DNA from: Pseudoclavibacter chungangensis
GTDB taxonomy: Bacteria; Actinomycetota; Actinomycetes; Actinomycetales; Microbacteriaceae
DNA length: 64,000 nucleotides
NCBI RefSeq assembly: GCF_013410545.1
Contig: NZ_JACCFV010000001.1
Coordinates: forward strand, 558,001-622,000
Direction of reading: 5' to 3'
The notes under the pieces were generated by a model that saw only the letters and a list, made by a program, of their open reading frames with translations, was not told where the DNA came from and searched no databases. Below are positions 27,642-35,347 of the stretch, one piece after another; the first letter of the stretch is position 1, and each line of letters starts with the position of its first letter. The position numbers were made by a program, and so were the translations under genes.

Positions 27642-28025
27642 ATGCCGACCGGCAAGGTGAAGTTTTACGACGAGGCGAAGGGCTTCGGATTCGTTGCGAG
27701 CGACGACGGTCAGGAGGTCTTCCTGCATGCGACGGCGCTGCCGGAGGGCGTGAAGACGGTCCGGCCCGGTACCCGGCTCGAGTTCGGCATCGCGGACGGG
27801 CGTCGTGGCGCGCAGGCACTTTCGGTGCGGATCGTCGGGCAGCCGCAGAGTGCGGTGCGTGCGCAGCGGAAGTCACCGGACGACATGGCGGTCATCGTCG
27901 AGGACCTCGTGAAGCTCCTCGATCAGGTGGGCGGCGGACTTCGTCGGGGCCGGTACCCGGAGGGCGCGCAGGCGAACAAGATCGCGGCCGTGTTGCGCCG
28001 TGTTGCGGACGACCTCGATGCCTGA
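27642..28025 (+). CDS. Cold-shock domain protein with C-terminal extension
   Basis: A 127-aa protein. Residues 1-66 form a cold-shock OB fold (MPTGKVKFYDEAKGFGFVAS; RNP1 KGFGFV, RNP2-like EVFLHATAL). A helical extension of about 60 residues (SPDDMAVIVEDLVKLLDQVGG...ANKIAAVLRRVADDLDA) is absent from ordinary Csp proteins. This longer form linked to a DUF3027 gene is an actinobacterial arrangement. An AAGGAG site favours the second ATG (27642) over the first (27636). The stop overlaps the DUF3027 start by 8 nt. Confidence 0.9.
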   Translation: MPTGKVKFYDEAKGFGFVASDDGQEVFLHATALPEGVKTVRPGTRLEFGIADGRRGAQALSVRIVGQPQSAVRAQRKSPDDMAVIVEDLVKLLDQVGGGLRRGRYPEGAQANKIAAVLRRVADDLDA

Positions 28026-28863
28026 GCCGGAGTTCGATGGTTCGAGCCCGACGGGTGACGTCTCGTCACCCGTCGACGGCACCGAGGCCGGGTCGACCGC
28101 CGGGCACGACGGCGCGTCGACCGAGGCGGCGGAGCGGTCGGACGGCGATGGGCCGGTCGAGGCCGTCGCGGCGGCACCAGCTCCGGTGCGGCTCGCGCTC
28201 GACAGTCCCGCGCTCGCCGAGTCCGAACGACTGGCGCGGGCGGCGCTCGCCGAGATCGCTCCTGCCTCGCTCGTCGGGGCACTCGTCGGGGTGGACGACG
28301 AGGGGGACGGCGTGTACTCGCTGCGCTTCGCGACGTCGCAACCCGGGTACGCCGATTGGCTCTGGACCGTGGCGATGAATCGGCTCGTCGACGAGGCGAC
28401 GCCGAACGTGCTCGAGACGGAACTGCTGCCCGGGCCGGATGCGCTGCTCGCTCCCGCATGGGTGCCGTGGGCCGACCGGCTCGCGGAGTACGAGGCCACG
28501 CACGCCGAGGGCGCGGATGCCGATGACGCGGGGGCCGAGACCGCGGCGCGTGCGGTCCCGACCCGGCGCAGACGACGCACGAGGGTGCGGGTCGACGGGA
28601 CGCAGGCTGCCGTGGACGACGTGTCGGCGGCGGACGGCCCGTCGTCCGGGCACGCGGCGGATGACGATGAGTCGGTGGCCGAGCGGGACCGTGCCGGTTC
28701 GACGGGCGACGACGAGCGCGGGCGTCGTGACGCCACGACGCGGCCGGCTCGCGGGACCGTGCTCAGGACGGGCGCGCGACGACGCCGCACCGTCCGGGAA
28801 CGCGCGGCGACGGAGGAGCTCGGTGACACGAGCATCCCGGAAGGCGCGTCCGGTTCCGAGTGA
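28018..28863 (+). CDS. DUF3027 family protein
   Basis: A 281-aa protein. After an acidic Ser/Gly/Thr-rich leader (1-55) comes the DUF3027 core (about 60-165: LAEIAPASLVGALVGVDDEG, YADWLWTVAMNRL, APAWVPWADRLAEYEA), then a long disordered tail alternating basic clusters (TRRRRRTRVRV, GARRRRTVRERA) with acidic stretches. Function is unknown. Translational overlap with the cold-shock gene suggests a joint role in RNA handling; this is inference. Confidence 0.85.
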   Translation: MPEPEFDGSSPTGDVSSPVDGTEAGSTAGHDGASTEAAERSDGDGPVEAVAAAPAPVRLALDSPALAESERLARAALAEIAPASLVGALVGVDDEGDGVYSLRFATSQPGYADWLWTVAMNRLVDEATPNVLETELLPGPDALLAPAWVPWADRLAEYEATHAEGADADDAGAETAARAVPTRRRRRTRVRVDGTQAAVDDVSAADGPSSGHAADDDESVAERDRAGSTGDDERGRRDATTRPARGTVLRTGARRRRTVRERAATEELGDTSIPEGASGSE

Positions 28864-28870
28864 CCGGACC

Positions 28871-28901
28871 CGGCACGCGGCGGGCGACCGCTCGCGTGCC
28901 G
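28871..28901. terminator. Hairpin between convergent DUF3027 and serC genes
   Basis: CGGCACGCG pairs with CGCGTGCCG (9 bp) around a 13-nt loop. Confidence 0.55.
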
Positions 28902-28940
28902 CGTCACCCGGCCGCGAACGGGCGGCAGTCCGTCGGTGTC

Positions 28941-30056
28941 TCAGCCGAGCCGCTCGACGACGAAGTCGATCGCGCGCGTGAGTCGCGAGACGTCGTCGGG
29001 GTCGATGGAGACGAAGGTCGCGATGCGCAGCTGATTGCGGCCGAGCTTGCGGTACGGCTCGGTGTCGACGATGCCGTTCTCGCGGAGCGTCCGTGCGACG
29101 GCGGCCGCGTCGACGCCCTCGACGAGGTCGATCGTCGCGACGACCTGCGAGCGCCAGGCGGGGTCGCCGACGAACGGCGTCGCGAAGTCGCGCTCGTCGG
29201 CCCAGCGGTAGATGGTGGAGGACGAGCGGGCCGTTCGCTCGGCGGCCCACGCGAGCCCGCCGTGCTCGTTGAGCCATTCGATCTGGGCCTCGAGGAGGAG
29301 CAGGGGCGAGAGCGCAGGGGTGTTGAGGGTCTGGTTCTTGCGTGAGTTCTCGACGGCGTGGCGCAGTCGCAGCGTCTCGGGGATGTAGCGCCCGGACGCG
29401 TCGAGGCGTTCGATGCGCTCGATGGCCGCGGGGGAGAGGAGGGCGAGCCACAGGCCGCCGTCCGAGCCGAAGTTCTTCTGCGGCGCGAAGTAGTAGGCAT
29501 CGGTCTGCGCGATGTCGACGTCCACGCCGCCGGCCGCGCTCGTCGCGTCGACGACCGTGAGCGCGCCGGGATCCCCCGCGACACGCCCGATCGGTGCCAT
29601 GGCGCCGGTCGAGGTCTCGTTGTGTGGCCAGGCGTACACGTCGACGCCCTCGACGGGCTCCGGAACCGCGATCGACCCGGCCGGTGCCTCCCGCACGTCG
29701 GGAGCCTCGAGCCAGGGTGTCGTGACCGCGGACGCGAACTTCGAGCCGAACTCGCCGAACACCGCGTTCTGTGCCCGGCGTTCGACGAGCCCGTACGCGG
29801 CGGCGTCCCAGAACGCCGTCGCGCCGCCGTTCGCGAGCACCACCTCGTAGCCGTCCGGTGCGCGGAAGAGCGACGCGATCCCGGAACGGATGCGGCCCAC
29901 CATCTCCTTGACGGGGGGCTGCCGATGCGAGGTCCCGAGCACGTTCACGGAGTGCGCGACGAGGTGGTCGACCTGCGCCGGTCGGACGAGCGACGGGCCG
30001 CACCCGAAGCGCCCGTCCAGGGGGAGGAGTTCGGCGGGAATGCGGATTTCTGGCAT
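28941..30056 (-). CDS. serC: Phosphoserine aminotransferase (actinobacterial type)
   Basis: PLP enzyme (371 aa) converting 3-phosphohydroxypyruvate and glutamate to O-phosphoserine in serine synthesis. The N-terminus LPLDGRFGCGPSLVRPAQ and the substrate-site GTSHRQPPVKEMV are typical, with PHNETSTGAM and the PLP lysine in APQKNFGSDGG. The protein ends ...RNQLRIATFVSIDPDDV, characteristic of the short actinobacterial SerC. The ATG is 6 nt after TAGGCT, so it is probably leaderless. It is divergent from the DtxR-type gene. Confidence 0.94.
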   Translation of the reverse strand: MPEIRIPAELLPLDGRFGCGPSLVRPAQVDHLVAHSVNVLGTSHRQPPVKEMVGRIRSGIASLFRAPDGYEVVLANGGATAFWDAAAYGLVERRAQNAVFGEFGSKFASAVTTPWLEAPDVREAPAGSIAVPEPVEGVDVYAWPHNETSTGAMAPIGRVAGDPGALTVVDATSAAGGVDVDIAQTDAYYFAPQKNFGSDGGLWLALLSPAAIERIERLDASGRYIPETLRLRHAVENSRKNQTLNTPALSPLLLLEAQIEWLNEHGGLAWAAERTARSSSTIYRWADERDFATPFVGDPAWRSQVVATIDLVEGVDAAAVARTLRENGIVDTEPYRKLGRNQLRIATFVSIDPDDVSRLTRAIDFVVERLG

Positions 30057-30133
30057 GGTGCAAGCCTACGCGCGCACGTTTCCGTCCCCGGACGCCGGTA
30101 GGCTGAGGCGTCAGCGTCGTGAGCGGAGGCACC

Positions 30134-30844
30134 GTGACCAACCTGGTCGATACAACAGAGATGTATCTGCGCACGATCCTCGACCTCGAGGAGGAAGGGA
30201 TCGTGCCCCTTCGTGCGCGCATTTCGGAGCGGCTCGGTCATTCCGGGCCCACGGTCTCGCAGACCGTGGCGCGCATGGAGCGAGACGGACTCGTGGAGGT
30301 CGCACCCGATAGACGACTCGTGCTGACGCGGGACGGCCGGGCGAAGGCGATCCGCGTGCTGCGCAAGCATCGGATCGCGGAGGGCCTGCTCGCGAAGGTC
30401 ATCGGTCTCGACCTCGCGATCGTGCACGACGAGGCGTGCCGCTGGGAGCACGTCATGAGCGACGAGGCGGAACGCCGGATCTTCGAGTTGCTCGACCGTC
30501 CCAACGAGTCGCCGTACGGCACGCCGATCCCCGGCCTGGACGAGTTCGGTGCCGAGCCCGCCGATGCCTTTCTCGACGGTGTCGTCGATCTGGCCACGGC
30601 GCTCGCCGGAGCGATCGAGTCCGGCAGAGACCACGTCGATGCGGTGATCCGTCGTCTCGGCGAGCCCGTGCAGTCGGACATGCCGACACTTCGTCTCCTC
30701 GACGATGCGGGACTCATGCCGGGTGCGAAGGTGCGGGCCTCCCGGGCGGGCGGCCGGATCTCGGTCGCGGTCGAAGGGACCGACGAGCAGATCGAACTGC
30801 CCGACGCGCTCGCGGAGCACGTCTACGTCCTCGGGGACGCCTGA
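30134..30844 (+). CDS. DtxR/IdeR-family metal-dependent repressor
   Basis: A 236-aa metal-sensing regulator. The winged helix (about 1-70: TTEMYLRTILDLEEEG, RLGHSGPTVSQTVARMERDGL) is followed by the metal-binding and dimerisation domain (about 71-140: HDEACRWEHVMSDEAERRI, with Cys, Glu and His ligands as in DtxR/IdeR) and a C-terminal SH3-like FeoA domain (about 160-236). The Cys in the EACRWEH segment favours an iron-type DtxR/IdeR over MntR. The GTG start preceded by GGAGG was preferred to an upstream GTG. It could control the siderophore gene at 52212, but this cannot be tested here. Confidence 0.9.
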   Translation: MTNLVDTTEMYLRTILDLEEEGIVPLRARISERLGHSGPTVSQTVARMERDGLVEVAPDRRLVLTRDGRAKAIRVLRKHRIAEGLLAKVIGLDLAIVHDEACRWEHVMSDEAERRIFELLDRPNESPYGTPIPGLDEFGAEPADAFLDGVVDLATALAGAIESGRDHVDAVIRRLGEPVQSDMPTLRLLDDAGLMPGAKVRASRAGGRISVAVEGTDEQIELPDALAEHVYVLGDA

Positions 30845-31050
30845 CGCCGTCGGACGCCCCTCCGGCTCGGCAACACCGCGTGCGGCGTTCTCGGGACACG
30901 CCGGTCACGGCGATGTCGTGCGAACATCACGGAGTGCTGTACGCTGGCTGAGTGGCAGGTGGTATCTGCCCCTCAACGCGGTCCGAGACCACGAAGTTGA
31001 CGATGTCGTCACCGTGACTCCCGCTCTTCTCCGCCGAACTGAGGCACTCC
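30845..31050. other. Intergenic region upstream of the first peptidase promoter
   Basis: About 206 bp of the 409-bp DtxR-NlpC gap. It holds a TACGCT hexamer (30939) and a GTCACCGTGAC element (about 31008) but no supportable gene. Confidence 0.45.
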
Positions 31051-31112
31051 GTTACGCAACTGTTAGCGATTTGCGTCGAAAACGTGACATTTGCCGGGAA
31101 TTGCCCTAGCGT
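31051..31112 (+). promoter_or_regulatory. 11-bp-phased GT repeats and promoter of peptidase gene 1
   Basis: Pentamers GTTAC (31051), GTTAG (31062), the weaker GCGTC (31073) and GTGAC (31084) recur exactly every 11 bp. The last is the start of a -35 element GTGACA, 17 bp before TAGCGT (31107-31112). The layout matches the two following peptidase genes and resembles MtrA-type direct-repeat sites. Confidence 0.6.
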
Positions 31113-31173
31113 GGTCAACGTCAAGTCGAGCGACGGGGTTTCCGCCGCTCAGCGACCTAGCTGATGCGCCTTT

Positions 31174-31235
31174 CCCGCCCTCGGCTCGGATCCCCTGAAC
31201 GAACGCAACATGGGGCGGGAGCGGCCGAAAGGCCG
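31174..31235 (+). ncRNA. Candidate structured leader RNA, copy 1
   Basis: CCCGCCC (31174-31180) can pair with GGGCGGG (31213-31219) across a 32-nt loop. It is followed at once by the tetraloop hairpin CGGCC-GAAA-GGCCG and then a GGAGGAAG ribosome-binding site. The same two-stem order occurs in the leaders at 32536 and 33896 with different hairpin bases. Confidence 0.45.
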
Positions 31236-31253
31236 GGGCGCTGGAGGAAGCCT

Positions 31254-32282
31254 TTGGACACCACGACCATCGCACCGCTCACGCGCCGTGAAGCCCGTGA
31301 GATCGAACGTCGTACGGGGCGTCGCCCCGTGGCGGGGGCTGTTGCGCCGACCGAGTTGACGCTGACCACCGCCCTCGACGTCGCACACACGGACGTCGAG
31401 GACACCTCGCGCATCGAGCGCAACGAGATGGCCGCGCTCGTCTCGGTCGTCCCGACCGAGATCATCGAGCGCATCGCCGCTCCGAGCCCCGTCGAGTCGC
31501 TCGTCGACGCCGAGACCGAGATCCCGGACGCGTTCCGTGGTCGTCCCGTCTCGGTGCGCGCCGCCAAGCCGGCGTCGCTCGTCGCTCGCCAGCGTCGCCG
31601 CCGCGCGACCGGCCTCGCGATCGCCGCGTCGGCCGCCGCACTCGCGACCGCGGGCGCCATCATCCCCGCTTCCCTCGGGAGCGCGAGCAACGAGGCGCAC
31701 AGCGCGAACCTTCTCGAGCAGGCCAACGTGGCCGCCGCCGGGACGTCGACCGCTCCGGACGATGCAGCCGCCGACGCGGCCGCACCCGTGGTCGACCTCG
31801 TGCCCGCTCCCGAGCAGGTCGACGGATCCGACCCGTTCAGCGTGACCACCTTCTCCGCCGACGAGGTCTCCGAAGCCGCCGAGGTCAAGGGCACGACCGA
31901 CGGAGGCGTCTCGACCGGCGGCTCGACCGGTTCGGACACCCAGGGCGCCGGTGGTGGCGGCTACGGGAGCGGATACGGCGAAGGCGTCATCAACACCGCT
32001 GCGAGCATGCTCGGCCAGAACGCGGGCTGGACCTGCGACCGCTTCGTGCGTGAGGTCTTCGCCGCGAACGGCATCTCGGTCGGTGTCGGCGTCAGCGCGA
32101 TCGCCGCTCAGGGGTACCAGGTCAGCGCGAGCGAGGCGCGTGCGGGCGACCTGGTCGTGTGGCCGGGCGAGCACATCGGCATCTACGACGGTGCCGGCGG
32201 CGTCTACGACAACCCGGGCGACGGGCGTCCCAACGCGCACCGTGCGATCTGGAGCAGCAACGTCATCTACATCCGCCTCTGA
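31254..32282 (+). CDS. NlpC/P60 cell-wall endopeptidase 1
   Basis: A 342-aa membrane-anchored or secreted peptidoglycan hydrolase. Order: motif LTRREAREIERRTGRRPV (9-26), a cytoplasmic linker, Arg cluster and membrane helix or signal anchor (about 119-140), a Ser/Gly-rich linker with VDLVPAPEQ and FSVTTFSADEV, then a compact NlpC/P60 domain (about 235-342) with catalytic Cys261 (TCDRFVREVF) and His307 (EHIGIYDG). The TTG start follows GGAGGAAGCC, and the two paralogues begin at the same place relative to the motif; the upstream ATG has no such support. The N-terminal region before the helix is unusually long for an exported protein. Confidence 0.88.
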   Translation: MDTTTIAPLTRREAREIERRTGRRPVAGAVAPTELTLTTALDVAHTDVEDTSRIERNEMAALVSVVPTEIIERIAAPSPVESLVDAETEIPDAFRGRPVSVRAAKPASLVARQRRRRATGLAIAASAAALATAGAIIPASLGSASNEAHSANLLEQANVAAAGTSTAPDDAAADAAAPVVDLVPAPEQVDGSDPFSVTTFSADEVSEAAEVKGTTDGGVSTGGSTGSDTQGAGGGGYGSGYGEGVINTAASMLGQNAGWTCDRFVREVFAANGISVGVGVSAIAAQGYQVSASEARAGDLVVWPGEHIGIYDGAGGVYDNPGDGRPNAHRAIWSSNVIYIRL

Positions 32283-32303
32283 TCTCAGGGGATCGGAGCA
32301 CCG

Positions 32304-32343
32304 ACGCGCAGGGGCGGCATCTCACGATGCCGCCCCTGCGCGT
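32304..32343 (+). terminator. Terminator after peptidase gene 1
   Basis: An 18-bp perfect stem starting ACGCGCAGGGG with loop TCAC lies 22 nt after the stop and is followed by TTCGTG. Confidence 0.8.
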
Positions 32344-32432
32344 TTCGTGTATGGACTGGCGGGATCCTCAGGGTTCGTTGCGGTCGATTCCGGTCGCTCA
32401 GGAGGTGCTGCACATCGCTCGCCCGTCAGGCT

Positions 32433-32483
32433 GTGACTTCGGTGTGATCCGATCGTGACTTTTTCGTGATCTTTGGTTATCGT
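32433..32483 (+). promoter_or_regulatory. 11-bp-phased GTGAY repeats and promoter of peptidase gene 2
   Basis: GTGAC (32433), GTGAT (32444), GTGAC (32455) and GTGAT (32466) are spaced exactly 11 bp apart. GTGACT at 32455 is 17 bp before TATCGT (32478-32483), giving the same promoter geometry as the neighbouring genes. Confidence 0.65.
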
Positions 32484-32535
32484 TGCCGCAGCGCCGGGGA
32501 GCACCGCCCCGCGCGCGACCACGGACCCGCACGAT

Positions 32536-32594
32536 CCCGCCCGGTCCGAGAGGGAAAGCCACGAACACCGGGGCGGGACGCGGACCCAGCCGCG
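32536..32594 (+). ncRNA. Candidate structured leader RNA, copy 2
   Basis: CCCGCCC (32536-32542) can pair with GGGCGGG (32571-32577), followed by hairpin CGCGG-ACCCAG-CCGCG and then GGTGCAGGGAGAT before the start codon. Confidence 0.45.
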
Positions 32595-32609
32595 GTGCAG
32601 GGAGATGCC

Positions 32610-33692
32610 ATGACCAACATCAGCTCAATGCTCGAGGCGCCCCTCACGCGGCGCGAAGCCCGGGAGATCGAGCGACGCACGGGACGACGCCCCGTCGCGG
32701 GTGGTGTCGCGCCGACCGAGGTGACGTTCACCGGCGTCCGCGGCGACATCGACGACCGCACGCGGATCGACGACACGTCCCGCATCGAGCGCGCGGACAT
32801 CGCGGGCCTCGTCTCGGTCGTCCCCACCGCGGTTCTCGAACGCATCGGATCGCCCGTCGACGAGACGCAGGTGACCGACGCTCCCGCGGCCTTCGCGCGG
32901 TCGACCGCGACCGTGCGCGCGCCGCGGCCGTACGCCGTCGTCCGGCGCGAACGGCGACGCAAGGCCGCGGGTATCGCGGTCGCGGCATCCGCCGCCGCGC
33001 TCGCGACCGTCGGTGCCGTGGTTCCGGTGCAATTGGCGGCGGGCGCGGACGAGGCGTCCCAGGCGAGCCTCCTCTCGGCAGCCCAGCAGGCGCAGCAGGA
33101 GGCGGCACAGCAGTCGGCACCGGTGGACGAGGCGGCCCCACCGCAGGTCGACCTCGTCGAGGCCCCGGTCGAGGCTGCCGGTGCCGACGCGTACTCGGTC
33201 ACCTCCCTGACGGCGGGGGACGTCGCCGAGATCGTTCCGCCCGAGCCGGTCGCGGACGAACCCGCCGAGGACACCGCGAGTGAGGGGACGAGCGGCGGTA
33301 CCGCTGCGGACGAGTCGACCGGCGCGTCGCAGGGCGGCGGCGAATCGACGCCCGGCAACGGCTACGGCCAGGGCATCATCGCGACCGCCGAGAGCATGCT
33401 CGGTGGCGGTCAAGGATGGCTGTGCACCGACTTCGTGAGCGCCGTCCTGACCGCGAACGGCATCCCGCATGCGCAGGGGACCGTCAGCACGATGGCCGCG
33501 AGCGGCACCCCCGTGTCCGACCCGCAGCCCGGAGATCTCATCGTCTTCTCGAGCGGTCACATCGGCATCTACGCCGGTGGCGGCATGATGTACGACAACC
33601 CCGGATTCAACAGCTCGTACGTCGGGTGGCAGAACGTCTACCGTTCGATCGACGTCATCGACGGTTCGTACTCGTTCGTGCGCATGGGCTGA
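32610..33692 (+). CDS. NlpC/P60 cell-wall endopeptidase 2
   Basis: A 360-aa paralogue of the preceding gene product. It has the same N-terminal motif (12-29), cytoplasmic linker with DDTSRIERADIAGLVSVVPT, Arg cluster and anchor helix (GIAVAASAAALATVGAVVP), a Gln/Ala-rich stretch, VDLVEAPVE and YSVTSLTAGDV, an acidic Ser/Thr/Gly linker, and an NlpC/P60 domain (about 250-360) with Cys272 (LCTDFVSAVL) and His317 (GHIGIYAGG). The ATG is preceded by GGGAGAT. Its own promoter and a downstream hairpin make it monocistronic. Confidence 0.9.
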   Translation: MTNISSMLEAPLTRREAREIERRTGRRPVAGGVAPTEVTFTGVRGDIDDRTRIDDTSRIERADIAGLVSVVPTAVLERIGSPVDETQVTDAPAAFARSTATVRAPRPYAVVRRERRRKAAGIAVAASAAALATVGAVVPVQLAAGADEASQASLLSAAQQAQQEAAQQSAPVDEAAPPQVDLVEAPVEAAGADAYSVTSLTAGDVAEIVPPEPVADEPAEDTASEGTSGGTAADESTGASQGGGESTPGNGYGQGIIATAESMLGGGQGWLCTDFVSAVLTANGIPHAQGTVSTMAASGTPVSDPQPGDLIVFSSGHIGIYAGGGMMYDNPGFNSSYVGWQNVYRSIDVIDGSYSFVRMG

Positions 33693-33702
33693 CGCAGGCG
33701 CC

Positions 33703-33749
33703 TCGAAGGGCGGCTCGCACCGGAATCCCCGGCGCGGGTCGCCCTTCGA
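33703..33749 (+). terminator. Terminator after peptidase gene 2
   Basis: TCGAAGGGCG pairs with CGCCCTTCGA (10 bp) around a 27-nt GC-rich loop, 10 nt after the stop. Confidence 0.6.
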
Positions 33750-33804
33750 CATGGTTGCCGACGCCGCTCGGAGACGCACGCCGAGACCAACTCGACACCT
33801 GTCC

Positions 33805-33844
33805 GTGATCTGATCGTGACTTTTCCGTGATCTTTCGTTATTCT
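33805..33844 (+). promoter_or_regulatory. 11-bp-phased GTGAY repeats and promoter of peptidase gene 3
   Basis: GTGAT (33805), GTGAC (33816) and GTGAT (33827) are 11 bp apart. GTGACT at 33816 is 17 bp before TATTCT (33839-33844). The block is nearly identical to that of gene 2 from TGATC to the -10 box. Confidence 0.65.
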
Positions 33845-33895
33845 TAATCGTGTCGCCGGCTCCATCACCCGGCCGCGTCCGAGGGCCAGCACCAT

Positions 33896-33954
33896 CCCGC
33901 CCGGGTTCTCGGACCGTTCCTCACCCCACGGGCGGGGCGTCGCCCCCAGCGACG
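33896..33954 (+). ncRNA. Candidate structured leader RNA, copy 3
   Basis: CCCGCCC (33896-33902) can pair with GGGCGGG (33930-33936), followed by hairpin CGTCGC-CCCCA-GCGACG and then GGTGCCAGGAGAT before the start codon. The hairpin pairs differ from copies 1 and 2 in a way that keeps pairing. Confidence 0.45.
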
Positions 33955-33969
33955 GTGCCAGGAGATTCG

Positions 33970-35055
33970 ATGAACGACTTCACCTCGACGACCGCGACGC
34001 TCACGCGACGGCAGGCCCGCGAGATCGAACGCCGGACCGGGCAGCGCCCCGTCGCCACGGCCGCGGGCACGGCACCCGTGCGGACCGTGGATCGGACGGA
34101 ACAGGTTCTCGCCGACGCCGTCCGCGAGCGTCTCGATCGGGCCGGCGCGACCGCCCGCCTGCGGATCGCCGAGCGCCTCGAGAGCGAGATGGCCGAACCG
34201 GTCGGTCCCGCGGCGACCGTCTACGAGCAGGAGCAGGCCGCCGAGCCCACGCTCGACGAGAGCGAGCCGGCGACCGCCCCGGCATCCGGTTCGGCGTTCG
34301 CGAGGACGAGCGGGAGCACGCGTGCCCACCGCCCCCGCACGCGGTCGCGCCGACGCATGATCGGGACCGGGGCGGGCATCATGGCCTCCGCCGCGGCACT
34401 CGCGACCGCGGGCGTGGTCGCGCCCGGTGTCGTCGCAGGCGGCACGGAGGCCAACCTGCTCAGCGCCGACCAGTCGCTCGATGAGTCGACGACCGACGCC
34501 GGGACGCAGACGGCCTCCGCCGCCGAGAGCGCCGCCCCCCAGGGACCGCTCGTGCCGGCTCCGGAGTCGGTCTTCGACGCGAGCGAGCTCAGCGTGACTC
34601 AGTTCGATCCCTCCCAGGTGGACGGCGCATCCGTCGAAGCGCCCCAGGTCACGCCGACGTTCGTTTCCCCGATCCCCGGCGGCAGCATGAACGAGGGGTA
34701 CGGCACGCGCGGCGGCGCCCACAACGGCATCGACGTCGTCATCCCTGGCGGCGGCACGTGCGGGACCGAGCTGCAGGCGATCACCTCCGGCACCGTGACG
34801 TTCGCGGGCCCGCAGGGCGGGTACGGCAATCACGTCGAACTGGCGCTCGACGACGGCACCGTGGTGTCGTACTCGCACCTCGAGCCGAACGGGATCGGCG
34901 TCTCGGTGGGGCAGCGGCTCAATGCGGGCGACCGCATCGGTTCCGCGGGGACGACCGGCAACTCGACCGGCTGCCACCTCCACTTCGAGGTCAAGATCGG
35001 CGGCTCGTTCGTCGACCCGGTGCCGTGGCTCGCCGCGAACGGCATCGTCCTCTGA
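33970..35055 (+). CDS. M23 family peptidoglycan metallo-endopeptidase
   Basis: A 361-aa protein with the N-terminal half of the two NlpC/P60 proteins (motif LTRRQAREIERRTGQRPV at about 11-28, anchor helix GIMASAAALATAGVVAP, linker PLVPAPES and LSVTQFDPSQV) fused to a different catalytic domain: a LytM/M23 zinc peptidase (about 235-361). Zinc ligands are His251 and Asp255 (HNGIDVV) and the HLH motif at 336-338 (CHLHFEVK), with VSYSHLEP supplying the other active-site His. The ATG follows AGGAGAT. It is expected to cleave peptide cross-links of the wall. Confidence 0.92.
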   Translation: MNDFTSTTATLTRRQAREIERRTGQRPVATAAGTAPVRTVDRTEQVLADAVRERLDRAGATARLRIAERLESEMAEPVGPAATVYEQEQAAEPTLDESEPATAPASGSAFARTSGSTRAHRPRTRSRRRMIGTGAGIMASAAALATAGVVAPGVVAGGTEANLLSADQSLDESTTDAGTQTASAAESAAPQGPLVPAPESVFDASELSVTQFDPSQVDGASVEAPQVTPTFVSPIPGGSMNEGYGTRGGAHNGIDVVIPGGGTCGTELQAITSGTVTFAGPQGGYGNHVELALDDGTVVSYSHLEPNGIGVSVGQRLNAGDRIGSAGTTGNSTGCHLHFEVKIGGSFVDPVPWLAANGIVL

Positions 35056-35064
35056 CATGCGTGT

Positions 35065-35105
35065 GACGTGGGGCGGTCGGGACGTGATCCCGGCCGCCCC
35101 ACGTC
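35065..35105 (+). terminator. Terminator after the M23 gene
   Basis: An 18-bp stem starting GACGTGGGGCGG with one mismatch and a 5-nt loop lies 9 nt after the stop. Confidence 0.75.
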
Positions 35106-35314
35106 GTCGTCCGGGTGAACGAGACGTGACGACACGGCGCCTCCGTGCGCGCGTGTCGCACGAGTGGTCTACGCTGAACCTGGATCGCACCGGACGAGGA
35201 GCGCGTATGCCGAGGAACGTCACCGCACGGACCGGTGCGTCGCGCGTGCCCGGCGAGGCGATACGACCGTTCGTCGCGTCGCGCGTCACGATACGCCCGC
35301 CGCGTCCGCACCCG

Positions 35315-35347
35315 GGGTACCGCCAGTTGATGGCGGTGCCCTTTTTT
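35315..35347 (+). terminator. Intrinsic terminator with six T residues upstream of the HNH gene
   Basis: GGGTACCGCCA pairs with TGGCGGTGCCC (11 bp with one G-T pair) around GTTGA and is followed by TTTTTT. It is a textbook Rho-independent terminator, rare in this GC-rich window. It lies 78 nt before the HNH start and 140 nt after a TACGCT hexamer, so it could end a small RNA or act as an attenuator. Confidence 0.7.

Noticed and set aside
31113..33969. c-di-AMP (ydaO) riboswitches before the peptidase genes
   Set aside because: Such riboswitches are common before NlpC/P60 and rpf genes, but I could not find the conserved GGGGGAACC and GGGGCGAAUC blocks in any of the three leaders.
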